64,000 nt of DNA. Source: Synchiropus splendidus (taxonomy: Eukaryota > Chordata > Actinopteri > Syngnathiformes > Callionymidae). Below are positions 48,601-60,505 of this stretch, one piece after another (position 1 is the first letter of the stretch; every line of letters begins with the position of its first letter). Made by a program: the position numbers and the translations under genes. The notes under the pieces are model-generated. The model searched no databases and was not told the DNA's origin. It saw only the letters and a list, made by a program, of their open reading frames with translations. Location of the stretch: contig NC_071334.1 in the NCBI RefSeq assembly GCF_027744825.2, positions 55,120,937-55,184,936 on the forward strand, read 5' to 3'.

Positions 48601-51374
48601 TGGTAGAAACTGCCATCAAATCCTTCATTTCAGTTCATCTGGCTGACTAAAACATTTGGATTGGATTTGGACATTTGGATATTACGTCATCATCCTGCGG
48701 CAGGTAAGTGAGCAGAATTGGCACCTACATCGGGCTTGGCTCAACTACACTGAACACAGAAAATGAAAACTTCAGTTTCAGTTCATACACAGATTCTCTT
48801 ATTAGTGCTCCAAGAATTTGATGCTACAGTTTTGTTCCTTAACTTAATTCCAATTATTATTTTTAATTTTGCTGTTTTAAAAAAGCCCATTGCATAATTA
48901 TATACATCATATATACATATACATAATATATAGCATATATAATATACATACACAATATACATACGTACAATATAGTTCCAAATTCTTTAAACACAGCACT
49001 TGTTTGTGAATGTCCCCCGCTAGCTCAAACAGCCAATCGGCTCTGGTTGCAGGCAAGACACACTAGTTTCCAAAAAAACTTCTCAGAAAAGAATATTTCG
49101 TATCATGTACAAATGCTAAGCAGAATGTACTCTTGATGACAGACAGGGAGTCTCACACACATTCAGACACACGGACTTAATATTCTATCATTATAGTGTC
49201 TGATTTCCGCGCAACTCTAAATCTGTCTTAGACAGTGAGGAATACACAGAAATACATTAGACTCACACGCACTTTCTGAGCACTGCAGTCGGTGGAAAAA
49301 CACGGCAGCCAAAGCAGTGGTCCAGCAATCTGACAGGGATTAAGTGGCCACTTCACAGCGGCTCGCACATGTGTGTACATGCGCCGAACATGAGACACAC
49401 ACTATCACAACGGGGAAAGTAAAATAATTGTCTGACAGCAGAAGAGAAACACAGGAAACCATCAATCTATACATAAAACAAAACAGTGTGGGAGATGCCA
49501 GTCAGTCAAGTATGCAAAATTAAGATGACTCACTCTTCAAAAGCGTAATGATTTCCAGATTTCTAAGGAAGGTCAAAACCATTACGATACCTCATGGAAT
49601 CCCTTTCTCTTCAGAGGGAGGCAACAATGATTATGTAAAAGATATTAAAGTCGCATTGTTTTAAAGCAACTGGATTTATGACTGGCGCTCAGATCACAGG
49701 TTCAAGAGAGATACATTTACTCAGATTCCTTTTTTTTCCAGAGAACAAATCATCAATCCTCATTTTCTTCAACTTTTGCTTCCAATTCTTCCGGTGTTAG
49801 GCCCAAACAACCCATTCTATCCATCTCTCCGTACTCCTTTTCTTGAAAGCTTTGTCTTTGTTTTTTCCACCCGCCTGGTTGTTCACTTCCTTTTCTCTCA
49901 ACACTTCCTAATTCCACTGGAAATAAATTGCTGTTTCAGTCCAACTTTATCACTTAGTCAAGACATTTTGTCAAGACATTTTAGTTAGGGAATAAATCAG
50001 GCTGTTATTTTTAAGGCCAGCTTCCAATTCGGTATATACCAAGCATGAACCATCCACAATCCTTGTCAGAAATAGTGAAGTACTGGGACAGGTCGTATGG
50101 AGGTCTAGAGCGCAGGAAACTTGTACCTATGTCGGGCACCATTTAGGCAAACATTCACACCCACACGAAAACACAGTGTAACAATCTAGCGTTCTAAGTA
50201 AAATCAAACTCAGGCAGAGCATTCTGGCTTTACAGCAACTCCTGTGCCCCACACACCGCTAGACTACAGGACGTACGCTTCTTTATCAGGGTCAGAACAT
50301 ATCAGCATTCACATGAATGGAGGGAGGCGACAAACCAAACACAAGAGAAAGAAGAGAACAATGCATCATAACTCACTCAATGAGACTATAACACAGAGAA
50401 TTGCAAATGTGCCGAAAATAACATTAGTGGTGAAGACACTCTAAGACACTGCACAAATCTGACCTCCCCAATACGCGACAATAGTTTAAACGCCAGACTT
50501 GTACGTGCCATTGTGACACTGCTGCAAAGACATTGGTGCGGTTTGGTGCTTCAGACTGGCAAATCTCTCCACTGGAGATCCACTCCACGATCAGCACATC
50601 TTTGAGTGGACAGCATTGTCATGAAATATGAGCCTTTGACCCGAACGATGCAAAGACTGGTGCTATTGCTTCATGTATGGAAAATAAGTCTCACAAATCA
50701 AGTAAGAATCCTTGCATCTGGCTTCCTTCCTTTGGAGATTTTGAGGATCCGGGAAGTGAGAATATGGAACCGGAGCAATGTGGAGAAATCTCTCTCACGT
50801 ATATAGAAGGATAAAGGCACAGTCCACGTCCAGCCCTGGGCATAATAACATATGACCTAATATCATTCCTACACATTCACACCGTTTCAGCAGATCTGGC
50901 GAGTGAGAGAGTGTGTCGCACAATCTTAACCAGTCCTCCTTAAGAGGGCCACACACAGACGCGTCATTGTTGTCAATTCAATAAATGCCAAACTTCCTCT
51001 TTACATCCTTGTTTCTCAGTCAGCAACTTGACTCCAAATCGCCAAAAACAAATGGGATTAAACTCTCAGCATAGGGGAACATCCACTGCGTATATTCTGG
51101 AGAGAACACTGCCCGACAAGCCAGCCATAAAAACAACGCTGAATCTTGGCAGACTGAATAAATAAGACCATGAGCTATTCTAAAATGATGTATCTAATTT
51201 GAGATTAAAATGTAGAGCATCAGTTAGATACAATAGACGTTTGCTTTTGGTTTTGCAATATATACAGGGCTCGTGATTCACTTTTTCTCGACTCTTGAGT
51301 TTATCTTTGAACACAAGCAGGCCACCATCAGACAAGACCTGGCCATGATGGCGCTATTTCACCGGGCGACTTAC

Positions 51375-51466
51375 CGATACAGTTGAAGAAGGGCTCCTTC
51401 TTGCACTGGCAGGAGCAGCCATCGCCGTTCAACGTGTTCATGTCATCGCACTCCTCGCCTTTGGAA
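51375..51466 (-). CDS. pappa: pappa exon, EECDD cysteine-rich module (211-242)
   Basis: This 92-bp exon reads SKGEECDDMNTLNGDGCS followed by CQCKKEPFFNCI, between acceptor TTCTTAG and donor GTAAGT. The EECDD...NGDGCS...C...FNC pattern is the small calcium-binding-like cysteine-rich repeat present in pappalysins. The DMN form is typical of PAPP-A; PAPP-A2 has a different tripeptide there. The last base combines with AG of the next exon to give glutamate, as expected for the following EPS. The module is split over three exons (51541, 51375 and 46443). Confidence 0.95.
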
Positions 51467-51540
51467 CTAAGAACACAGTGGAAGGTTTTAAAATGTTGTG
51501 ACAGTGTTTTAAAGATTGCCTTATTTTCCAAATGCATTAC
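51467..51540 (-). other. pappa mini-intron, 74 bp
   Basis: This 74-bp intron separates the CGDG and EECDD exons, with donor GTAATG and acceptor TTCTTAG. Phase 2 joins one base to give serine. Confidence 0.9.
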
Positions 51541-51669
51541 CTTTGGATGCGACCATCTCCACAGAAGGGTCCCCCGAGTTTGTGCACCAGAGGAGGGGAC
51601 ACCTCACTCTCACTCCGGGTCGACAGGGTTTGGACTTGATAGGTGTATGCGACATGAGGCACTACATCC
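51541..51669 (-). CDS. pappa: pappa exon, FN3-like strand and CGDG segment (168-211)
   Basis: This 129-bp exon begins after TTTATAG. It completes the arginine/serine-type split codon left by the previous exon and reads DVVPHVAYTYQVQTLS, then SESEVSPPLVHKLGG and FCGDGRIQ. PAPP-A has the same arrangement: an FN3-like YxYxV strand, an SEPSP-type loop, then YCGDG. The CGDG motif begins the short cysteine-rich (DUF4215/Myxococcus-type) module completed by the next exon. It has no methionine, so a start-codon ORF scan misses it. Donor GTAATG is weaker than consensus. Only 74 bp separate it from the next exon, and phase 2 joins to one base there. Confidence 0.92.
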
Positions 51670-53117
51670 CTATAAAGACAGCACAACAGCACTATGAGTT
51701 GAAAGGTCTAGACACAGCGAGAGAATACGCGGCTGTACACAGGCATATTGCTTGCATTAATAAATCAGCCTTCGGAACACACACGTATTGACACACTAAG
51801 GGGCTCAAGAGAGAACCACGGCTAAGAATCCATCAGGGAATGAAACGCCTACGTGCTTTGGGACTGAAGCTGGTTTTGTTTCCGTATCAGTGATTCAAGG
51901 AACCATCATGATGAACACACAATGGACAGGAGAGGTTTTTGGGGACTACTCACTTTGCCGGTGTATGTCGCCATGATGGTTTCTTGAGTCATCATGATAA
52001 TGAAGTCTTAAAAAAAAGTCTGAAAGGAAAAAAAAAACATAAATGAGAAAAACCAAAGACCATAAGCAAAAAAAAAAAAAAAAAGAAAAGGAAATCAAAA
52101 GGTGAGAATGAGAAGCCAAAACAAAACCAAAGGAAAGACGAAGCAACAAAAGTACACGTGAGGGTGCTGGCATGATAATGATTTATTGTTTTATTTATTG
52201 ATTTATTTTTAGTCTTACACAAATATTTTGAACCATGCTGTCATGATAGAAGCAACAATACAAAAGGTATTAAGTGAAGTAAAACTGATATCACATCAGC
52301 ACTCTCATTTGCCACTTTTGCTCGCAGTTCTCTTTCCACTTGTCATTTTGGGTTTTCATTTACAGCTTTGATTTGTCACTTGTGGTCGTGGTTTGTCATT
52401 TATGTTTTGCTCTCTGGATCCTAAGCCCCTTGTGTTTCGGTTTATCAAGACCTTTACGGATAATGCAGCATCCAAACTTTTCCTACACTGACGTTTCATC
52501 TCCCTTTAAATGGGTCAACTATAAATACCAGCAGTATATCCTACAATGTATTCGATATATAATGCTATCGTTTTACATAGTAACTTTGAATAATCACGCT
52601 TGTGCTGGTTGAATAGATAGACACACGGCGGGTAAAGAGGCTGACTACAGATCATTTCACATGGACCATCAAGTACCGTGAACCGGATTTTAGAATGCCC
52701 TCTGCTGCAGTGGAAATACAGTATGTTTGTATGTGTTTTTCATTATATTTAGTACACATACTCAGTATACTGTATGGCTGAAGACTGAGGATGATGTAAG
52801 TAGACGCCCCAATTTCCTGTCTAGTTATCTTACTTGAAGGACATGGTGGGAAAACGCCTTAATGGGCTCAGTGGTTACCTGATATTTACATGGCACACAC
52901 ATATTTATCCTTATTTATCCATATTTACCCCTGTTGTTTTGAACTGAAAAAGCCATGAACAGATTTCAGATGAGTTTTCTGAAACGTTTGGTGCGGTTCA
53001 AAAGGATCCAGGAGACTCCATAATAGGACACTGGGCCACTTGCACAGCAAGCTCGACCGACTTTCTTGGTCAGACTGTGTGTAAATAAGTTTTATTGCCT
53101 CCTCCTTCCTCACCAGT

Positions 53118-53497
53118 AGTGTTGTAGTTGAGACTGCCTAACCAGAGTCAAGACCAAGACTTGGACTTTCAGGTCAGAGCCCTCTTTTCCCCCTTATCTC
53201 TAATGTAAAAATGGTTCATCAATGGCCATTAGGGAAGTGTTTTTTTTTTTTTTCAAAAACAAAATTGTCTTGGAATTAAATACATTTGAGCTTTTTTTTA
53301 TTTTTTATTTTTTAATAAATCACAGCAGCTTTGGTCTTGACTGGTCTTGACAAAAAAAAAGATCCAGAGTCCAGTCTGACTGAGACCAAGACGTGGCCAA
53401 GTTCAAATGCAGTTGATGCCGAGATTAGACCAAGACATTGAAAATGCGGTCTTGAGTTTGAGAGTAGTGTCAAGTTCAAGAACTGTATCTTCAACAC
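53118..53497. mobile_element. fish GAGACCAAGAC-type repeat with short inverted ends
   Basis: It begins AGTGTTGTAGTTGAGACTGC with CAGAGTCAAGACCAAGACTT. It later has CAGTCTGACTGAGACCAAGA and ATTAGACCAAGACATTGAAA and ends CTTCAACAC, so the ends are a short imperfect inverted repeat (GTGTTGxAG). The internal GAGACCAAGAC motif recurs in a widespread teleost repeat. No coding capacity was seen. Confidence 0.6.
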
Positions 53498-54764
53498 ATG
53501 AAGATGTTATGTTGTAACTGACAGAGAAGAGTGGGCGCAGCATTGTTCTAGTCAGGTCTGTAAATTAGATAAGTAAAACCAACAGGAGGCTAGCAAAGCA
53601 AAAGCCACACACATAGAACGTCTCAGCGAGGAAAGTCTTTGGTGGACAATTAAACCTGCGCTCCAACTGCAGGCCGGTGGGATCCAAAACACGGTGAAAT
53701 GATGCACAACACAACCAGACACACTCACATAACCGCCACTCTTGAAACCACAGGTTGTCTCCACTTTATTTATTTTCCCTGCAAACCTTATTTCATGATG
53801 AAGCATATATAAAAAGCATTATTTCTATCCAAACACTTTAACTAGCATTGGAGCTCAACGTTGAAACCAACAAACAAACAAACTAAAAAATCTTTGTGAA
53901 ACAGGATGCAGTGTTTTCTGTCCCATACTGTACTAATTACCTAAACGCGGTTTGGTTCATGAATCACTACCTGTGTTGACCTCATTCTAAGCTCCTCCAT
54001 CCTGTCAAAGTTCCCGCATGCCTTGAAAACATCTCATCTGTTTCTCCGCACGTCGGCTTTGTGGACCATTTGTGGTTTCACTTACAGTTCTGTGAAATGA
54101 CAACACCTCCATGCGCAGCTTCTAGTCAAATTAAAAATGCATGCTTTTCAAGTAGCCATTTTTATTCATATTGTTGCCTTGCTATGGTTTTTTAAATGCC
54201 TTTTAGAGATCTTATATTTATTTATTTATTTTTAAATGGTCTTAGTAGACAGACTGAAGACCCCAAGGCCAAATCCAGCCCACCAATTCATTTAAAGCAT
54301 GCCTACAAGAGCCTGAAATAGTTGGCTCTGAATGAAAGCACAGCAGTGCATGTTGATATCACATTGTTGAGGCTCTGCCACTGAACTGTTTTTCTAGCAG
54401 AGATTATTGATGTCAAACATTTGCCAGAAAATGTCATCAACGTCATGCAGTCGGAAGAGAATTGTAAGGAAGGAAGGAATGAGATGTACTTCTTCCCGTC
54501 GAGGGCAAAAACTACAGTGAGGCTGAGTCAGTTGTGAAGGTGGATAATGTATGTATTTTGAGATTAATCATAAATAAATACAGAGGTGAAAGAGAGAGTG
54601 CAGGCAGGGTGCAGGTTACGGGGTCGTCTGTGAAAGAGGAGGAGCAGCAAGAGAATGAGAGCTCTCTCACAAGCTTTATTGGAAAGTAGTGACACCTGCA
54701 TAGATGTGAGGTTTAGAATCTGAAGTTTAGGATTCAGTACATCAGAGTGACAAAGATACAGTAG

Positions 54765-54960
54765 GGAGGCCAGATGGTTGGGACATGTGGGGACGGTGTT
54801 GGACCAAGAATGTTGGAGATGGAGATACCAGGGAAGGAAGCAGAGGGAGACGATGAATGAATATAATGAACGAGGACATGAAAAGGAAGGTTTAGGCTTC
54901 GATGGAAGAGGCTGAGCAGCTGCAGTGACTATAGATGGGAAATATAGAACGACCTAACAA
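54765..54960 (+). mobile_element. RTE-like LINE 3' fragment
   Basis: CAGATGGTTGGGACATGTGG, GTTGGAGATGGAGATACCAG and GAAGGAAGCAGAGGGAGACG, then AACGAGGACATGAAAAGGAA follow the RWLGHV...PGRK...EDM order of the LINE family found at 16487. The frame is broken. Confidence 0.6.
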
Positions 54961-56029
54961 AGAGAAAAGCGAACATATATAGCCTTCTATTTGGACTCAC
55001 ATCCTCATAAAAGTTTGTCACTTTTGCTGAGAGTAAATGATGCGTCTGGAGAGTGATCTGTCATGATTCAATGACTTCCTGTTTCATGTAGCGTGACTAC
55101 TTCCTGTTTGGTTTTGTCCATTTTGTTCACTTGACAGAGGCTCTCACCGCTTGGTCTCCTGTTTCTTAGTGAGTGATAAGTTCTTGCACAAGTCACCAGG
55201 TTATCTTGTTACCGGCCACTAACTATTGAGAGTGTGCGCTGTTAATTCATAAAAAGAACTGTATGTGTAATGTGAAAGTACGGATGAGTAAATGAATTAG
55301 ACGTGTATAAGGTACAGTAATATCCACTGAAATGTGCTATAAAACTGAGCGCTAAACAAACAACTATCTCACCACACCTGAGGTTATAACGGTTCTTAAC
55401 ACAATTCACTTCTGGCTCAAGTGACTGATGCGCCTCTCAGACGTGTTTGTGTAGCGCCATGTGATCATAGTGGGAAGCATGTGTGAGCGCTGGTGTCCGC
55501 TGGTGTTCATCTGTGAGTGGCGTCACCGAAGTGTGTACATTTTGTGAGTGTTTCCCATCTGTCGCCCTTTGTTGTTTTTGGCTGACAGAGTCCAGATGAG
55601 ATGAGAAAAGCAGATAAATCAAAAGAAAAAAGATGGGAGGGGGAAAAAAATCAACTTGTGTCTCGCAAGATCAACAAATGGACTGATTATCCTTTCAGTG
55701 TCAGCTGACATTCATGTGCGGCTCCGCTTTGTTTATTTTTACACCTCCGATATGTCAAACAGCCCGGCTCTTTAGGAATAGATCTGGAACTGGTCTTCCG
55801 CTGCTCCATTTAGCACAATAGTCTCTGTTGTAACTGTCAACAATGGGGTTTTGCGTGAGCAGACACACAACAGTGAAGGAGACAAACTATCAAACAGCTT
55901 GCTCACCCTCAATTGAACTATAAAGCAGAAGTGAGTCATTGTTTTGTTTATCTGATATATTTCTTCTGGTATTCAAGCTCTACCAGAGCTCAAACAGAAA
56001 AGAAACTACAGTTCAACAGATTATATATT

Positions 56030-56030
56030 T

Positions 56031-56062
<32 letters not shown>
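56030..56062. repeat. (TA)n(TG)n microsatellite
   Basis: TATATATATATATG passes into TGTGTGTGTGTGTGTGTG. It abuts the start of the RTE-like fragment at 56085. Confidence 0.88.
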
Positions 56063-56084
56063 ACATGTATAGGACAATAACAAG

Positions 56085-56225
56085 ACCATCCTTCGTGTAT
56101 GGTGTAGAACTGGAGTTAGAAGAGTCAGATATGAAGATGGTGATGTTTCCAATTGACAGGATCAGCTCGAGTCAGGGACAGTTCGGACATGTGAAGAGGA
56201 CAGACGGAATTGGACTATCCCCCCA
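56085..56225 (+). mobile_element. RTE-like LINE RT fragment, decayed
   Basis: The plus frame reads YRTITRPSFVYGVEL, then VMFPIDRISSSQGQFGHVKR. TIxRPxxVYGxE and xMDRIxxxxxxxxFGHVKR are consecutive C-terminal motifs of the same retrotransposon polymerase, here with an internal deletion between them. Confidence 0.65.
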
Positions 56226-56384
56226 CGGTTAGTGATTTTATTATAAGGCCAGTTAACCCGTTTTGTACAAGGGCCGTACAACTGCACGGGAGCATATCAT
56301 AAATGTCGAGGCCCTTTACAACATTCTCTGTGTCTAGGAAGATTATGACCAACACATCCTCTCTCCCATGACGTAATATATAGA

Positions 56385-56470
56385 TGTTGGGCAATGGTCA
56401 TACACGTTGAAGGCTGCCTTCATTCAGCATTGTATGTTGACGCACTAGGCGTTCAATTGAAGGCTATGTC
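56385..56470 (+). repeat. dispersed GGCTGCCTT/GACGTC repeat, copy 4
   Basis: CACGTTGAAGGCTGCCTTCA and GTATGTTGACGCACTAGGCG match the copies at 32640 and 42201. Confidence 0.55.
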
Positions 56471-56519
56471 CCACCGTCAGCGACAAGGGGAGACAACAGC
56501 ACATTGTGCGTTCAGTTGC

Positions 56520-56702
56520 AGACTGCCACCTGTTCATGACCTGTATGTCTACAGGACCCTGTTCATGGACTCTTCCCTCTGGCAGGAGGCTGCGGTCAAT
56601 CCAGACCAGAACCTCCCGTCACAGGAACACCTTCTCCTCGGCTGTCGAGGCCAGCCCTTGTTGTTTGTGGGATATTTTATTTTATTTTATTTTATTTTAT
56701 TT
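56520..56702 (+). mobile_element. LINE ORF2 C-terminus (LPSGRR type) with (TTTTA)n tail
   Basis: The plus frame encodes LPSGRRLRSIQTRTSRHRNT then FSSA, the end of an L2/Rex-like non-LTR polymerase (canonical LPSGRRxRSIxTRTSRHRNSFFPSA). About 30 bp later comes a run of TTTTA units (about 56668-56702), a plausible 3' tail. It is a 5'-truncated dead copy. Confidence 0.7.
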
Positions 56703-56839
56703 TGTTCATGATTGCATGTTATTCCGAAGCAATAACATGGTGGGATCCTCACTGACCATGGCAATATACAGTAGCTGATTCTGATGTTTAAACCCCCACC
56801 CACGTCCATGTGTTTTGTGCCACCCACCACCTTGAACAC

Positions 56840-56905
56840 TACATGGAAAGGCTGCCTTTGACGTCAGTATAGGAGGCAAAAGTCCACTTCCCAATGTGTT
56901 ATGCA
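56840..56905 (+). repeat. dispersed GGCTGCCTT/GACGTC repeat, copy 5
   Basis: ATGGAAAGGCTGCCTTTGAC and GTCAGTATAGGAGGCAAAAG, then CCACTTCCCAATGTG match copy 1 (ATCCACTTTGCCAATGTC). Confidence 0.6.
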
Positions 56906-59900
56906 AGTCATTCCTAAACCCAGAGAGGGAAAATGAAGAGGAAGAGGGAGTATAAGTAAGTAGACTGATGAGAGTGACTGAACATGGAATAAAAAAGCTG
57001 TGCCAGAATGTTCAGAGTTTGTTTAAAATATTGATAGTTTTTATGATTATATTTGACATTGGACCGTTGGGAGCAAATGCAGAGTTAATGTATTAAGGAG
57101 TGGTCTGAACAGGTTTCAAAATATGTATGACGATATGAATTTTATTTTGAACCTTATTGCAATAAATATGCAAACTAGCATTGGCTCTGTTCCGTACTCT
57201 TGGCTGTGTTCCACATTGTCGAACCGCATTTATACATAGGTAGCAGTCCATACAGCCGATAAGTGGAACTCATCGTTGGGCCTCCGCTGAACTTCTCCAG
57301 CAGTAGTTACAGGTATATTAAGGCCCGTCTACACAAAGGCTCATATCTGCCCGAATTCAGCGTCTGATGGGACAGATTTGGTTTTGCATTTTTGGGCCGT
57401 GAGATTTAACATCTCTTTAACATCACAAGGATGCCATTGGCTGTCGCCATTAAGTATTCAGCATTTTCAGTATTTAGTTTTATCTCTGTAAATTCAATGA
57501 TCATTACCGTGACCCGTGAAAACATTGTATCCTTGTACATGGTCCACACTCTTCTTCAAGTGTCCTGCGTGTCTTGTAGGGGGTCCGTATTGTGACTGCC
57601 ACCTACTGTTTGATGATTAAATACTTGTAGGGCAATAATATTGGATAACTAAATAAGAAATAGAAAGAAAATAAGCTTCCTGGGGGAGGTATGTTGTTTT
57701 CTTAATGGCAAGACCAACATCAAATTCACTTGTGTAATGGAGACAAACACGTTTGTCTGTTAATGTCAGTCATGAATGTTAAGCCGAAGAAAGGAGGTGA
57801 TGAGTTAGACAAGCAATGGAGACATGTTTTCAAGCAGTGTAAGCTCCTGTTACAGGCAGGATGTGGGGCGGCAGAGAGTATCTGTGAGCAGCACCCACTA
57901 TTCCTCTGGGAGGTCACTTCACTTCAGCTCTGAGATAGCCTTTGACTCAGAAAGGCTCTGAAGTCCACATCAGGGAGAGGATTAGCCCCCTGGTCCGAGG
58001 GGTGCCTCTGTGGAATGGAGGTCAAACTATCCCAATCCTCCTACCCGCGCCTCTCAACCCCCTTATGCTGTCTTCCACTGCCATTCACCCCCCGTGATCT
58101 GAGCAATGATTTAACCCCCAATGGTCAAAACCTTCAACCTCCATCTCACATCTTCTAATCACCCCTCTTAGTTTTGACGATAATTTAAACCCCTTACCAT
58201 GACCTCCAGCCCCGAGTCACCCCAAACAAACTGCCACCCATGGTTGGCGTCTAAGACATGATCTCAACTACTTAGTATCTCAGTCAGCTTGCCCCAGCTC
58301 AGGTGAAAGCTGTTGGCCTGGTTGTTGCAACTCCTTCACCTCCCCCCTCCTTGACCTCTATCTCTCGATGTAACCCATGGGAAACAAGCTGGAAGAAGCT
58401 TACTGTGTGGTCAACAAAAGCCTTTCGGCAGCTGGACACAGATGATCAAACAGAACACTTAACAAAACATCTGGTGATACTTTGTCCTTTCCTCTGCCAT
58501 GTCAAAGGTTTGTTTGTGAGTCTTGAAAATTCTTCTCTTGTATATCGGCTTCAAAATAGTTTGGAGAAACCTCAGGATCGTTTCCAAAATAGACACAAGC
58601 TAAAACATATGGATGCTGTGAAAGTATCAGACGAAACATAAGATTCCCTCTGCACTCGCAACAGAAAATAGTCAGCTTGTGCCACTGACCACTACCACTG
58701 GAATGTAACCACAGCTAGTGAAATATACCACAGTGGTAAAACTAACTACAGTACATCAATAATCACTGAAGTGAGCCAAAGCCTCCAAATAAATACATCC
58801 TACTGGTGGCAGCCAGGAAGTTGGAACATGGGTATCATCACTCCATCTTGCATAACTTGCATACGCACCGTTTCAACTCTTATCAAGCCCTTTCCTTCTC
58901 ATGTGAACCACGCTGACTGCACGATAGTGAGATGGCACAACATGCACAGTGCCATGTATAGCACAATCTTTATCGAGTCAGCACATTCCATGAAAGCAAA
59001 GCACTAAACTCTCACCACCGTGTGCAGATAATACCTTCAACAAGCCATCTGTTTGCCCTTGTTTCATGGAACACAGGAAAAAAAACAAATGTGGGCAAAG
59101 ACTGAACTGTGACTTAGGAAACGAATGGTGAACCGCAGATCAGAAACTTCAGAAGCTAATGTTCCTGGGGGCGCTGAAAGGGGATATCTGTTATTGAGAG
59201 AGCCTATTATTTCGGAATACTCTCCAGAAGGAAAACAAATATGTAGTGGCTGTCCTGTCTTTTAAAAGACAATTACATCACCGGGAAGAACAGAGAGGAC
59301 AAAAATAAAGGTTGAGTCAAAGCAAATATTTTGACATGCTAGGAAAACGCTAGCTGATTTCAGAATTTAGTGGGGCAAAATGAAACATTTCCCACTAACC
59401 AATTATTATTTAAAAAATATATATATATTATTAACCAAAATTATGAATTATTATTGAGGCTCACTCTTGAAAGTAGACAGCATCTAATGCTAACATTTGA
59501 CAAGCCTTCCTCATGACACACTCTACAAAGATGGATTTAACTTGCTATGAATGTTTTGAGTTAGAGTCTCTCTCTGCATCTGAAATTAGAAGATTTCACA
59601 GAAAAGTACACCAACATGCAAAAACAAACCTCAGTTTGAGCATCTTCAACATCTAACTCTGGTCTCTACCCCATCCACCATGCCAGCGCTCCCATCTTCA
59701 TCTACACTGGATAGCTGATCCAGAATACTAGAATTGAACTCCGTGAAACTTCACTACCCACTTGCCTCTCTTTCATTTACACGCATTACACTCCATCTTC
59801 ACACCTTCACATCTCCTGCCTATCCTTTGCCCCTTAGCCACATTACGCATCACAGCAAACATCGTCCAAGGAGACAAAATAGAATTTAAAGCCGAATGTG

Positions 59901-60003
59901 GAAAAGTTCTCTTTAACCAATGATGTGCAACCGCTGTTCTCCAACAAAGCAAACTCTTCGGCCAATGTTAACCTCAGTGCACTAAAGAAAACAGCTGACT
60001 CAC

Positions 60004-60505
60004 CTGTCTGTATACCGGCGAATTGGTTCGTTGAAAACGATACCATGAGGAGAATGAGTGAAGGGAGGTTGCCGCAGCAGGCGGTAGCGTAGAGGTTGGC
60101 AATGCCGACAGATCGCACAGTCTGCTTTGGATGCCAAGAGAGTGGCATCGATCTCGAGGTGTTGCTCCATGGTGAAAAACTGAACCCCATAAACCTCCTC
60201 CTCCACGTCCAGCTTTATCGTCAGCGCGGTGTCGCAGAAAACATTGCTGGGGCCCAGCGAGATGTTGTTTCCGCTGACGGTTAGCAGCAGTATGTTATGG
60301 ATAGCTGGCAGTGCAGTTTCGTCCGGACTGAAGAAAGTGACCCACACGGTTAGGGAGTCAGGCACCAGTGGATAAGGGAACTCCAGCTGGAGCATGCAGC
60401 CTTGGATTGGGCACTCGGAAATGCCCACTTTGCCTTGTTCAATGCCAGCGTTTGGACTCCAGGTACGTACGCTTGGCTCGCATGCTTGCTCCACATCTGG
60501 TGGAC
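60004..60505 (-). CDS. pappa: pappa exon, post-protease region (residues 1-168 of the visible part)
   Basis: This 502-bp exon is the largest coding block in the window. It starts after acceptor CAATAG with a split glycine codon and reads PPDVEQACEPSVRTWSP, then LEFPYPLVPDSLTVWVTF, SGNNISLGPSNVFCD and EVYGVQFFTMEQHLEID, and ends RRYTD plus two bases before donor GTGAGT. These blocks match the PAPP-A region that follows the metalloproteinase domain, a beta-rich stretch of unclear separate function. NIS is a possible N-glycosylation site. Compared with the human protein as remembered, one residue is missing before DVEEEVYG. The exon is isolated by an 8.3-kb intron downstream and at least 3.5 kb upstream. 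Confidence 0.95.

Larger units (their letters stand above)
46640..51374 (-). other. pappa intron, 4.7 kb
   Basis: The intron has donor GTAAGT and acceptor ACTTACAG. It contains an RTE-like scrap (47880-48050), a fold-back repeat (48265-48600) and an AT-rich tract near 48890-48980 with ATATACATA repeats. No gene was recognised. Confidence 0.85.
51670..60003 (-). other. pappa intron, 8.3 kb, repeat-rich
   Basis: The intron has donor GTGAGT and acceptor TTATAG. It contains the GAGACCAAGAC-type element (53118-53497), RTE-like fragments (54765 and 56085), an LPSGRR-type LINE end with TTTTA tail (56520-56702), GGCTGCCTT repeats and a C-rich tract at 58030-58230. Confidence 0.85.
4278..60505 (-). 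other. pappa: pappalysin-1 gene (C-terminal half, 15 exons)
   Basis: This span holds a continuous set of 15 minus-strand exons of a PAPP-A orthologue: 2576 coding bases, about 859 residues. Exon phases agree at every junction and all introns are GT-AG. The protein family is a secreted, zinc-dependent metzincin protease that cleaves IGFBP-4 and IGFBP-5 and releases IGF. I prefer pappalysin-1 to pappalysin-2 because of EECDDMN, LWSFPEALCEL, APPPVPNA, CKYKCKPGYHV and PFMGDNYCD, which follow PAPP-A rather than PAPP-A2 as I remember them. The catalytic domain and first two Lin12/Notch repeats should lie right of 60505, and the last coding exon should lie left of 4278. A paralogue label (pappaa or pappab) cannot be decided here. 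Confidence 0.95.

Noticed and set aside
57315..57345. AAGGCCCGTCTACAC, similar to a transposon terminus
   Set aside because: No matching inverted end or target duplication was found nearby.
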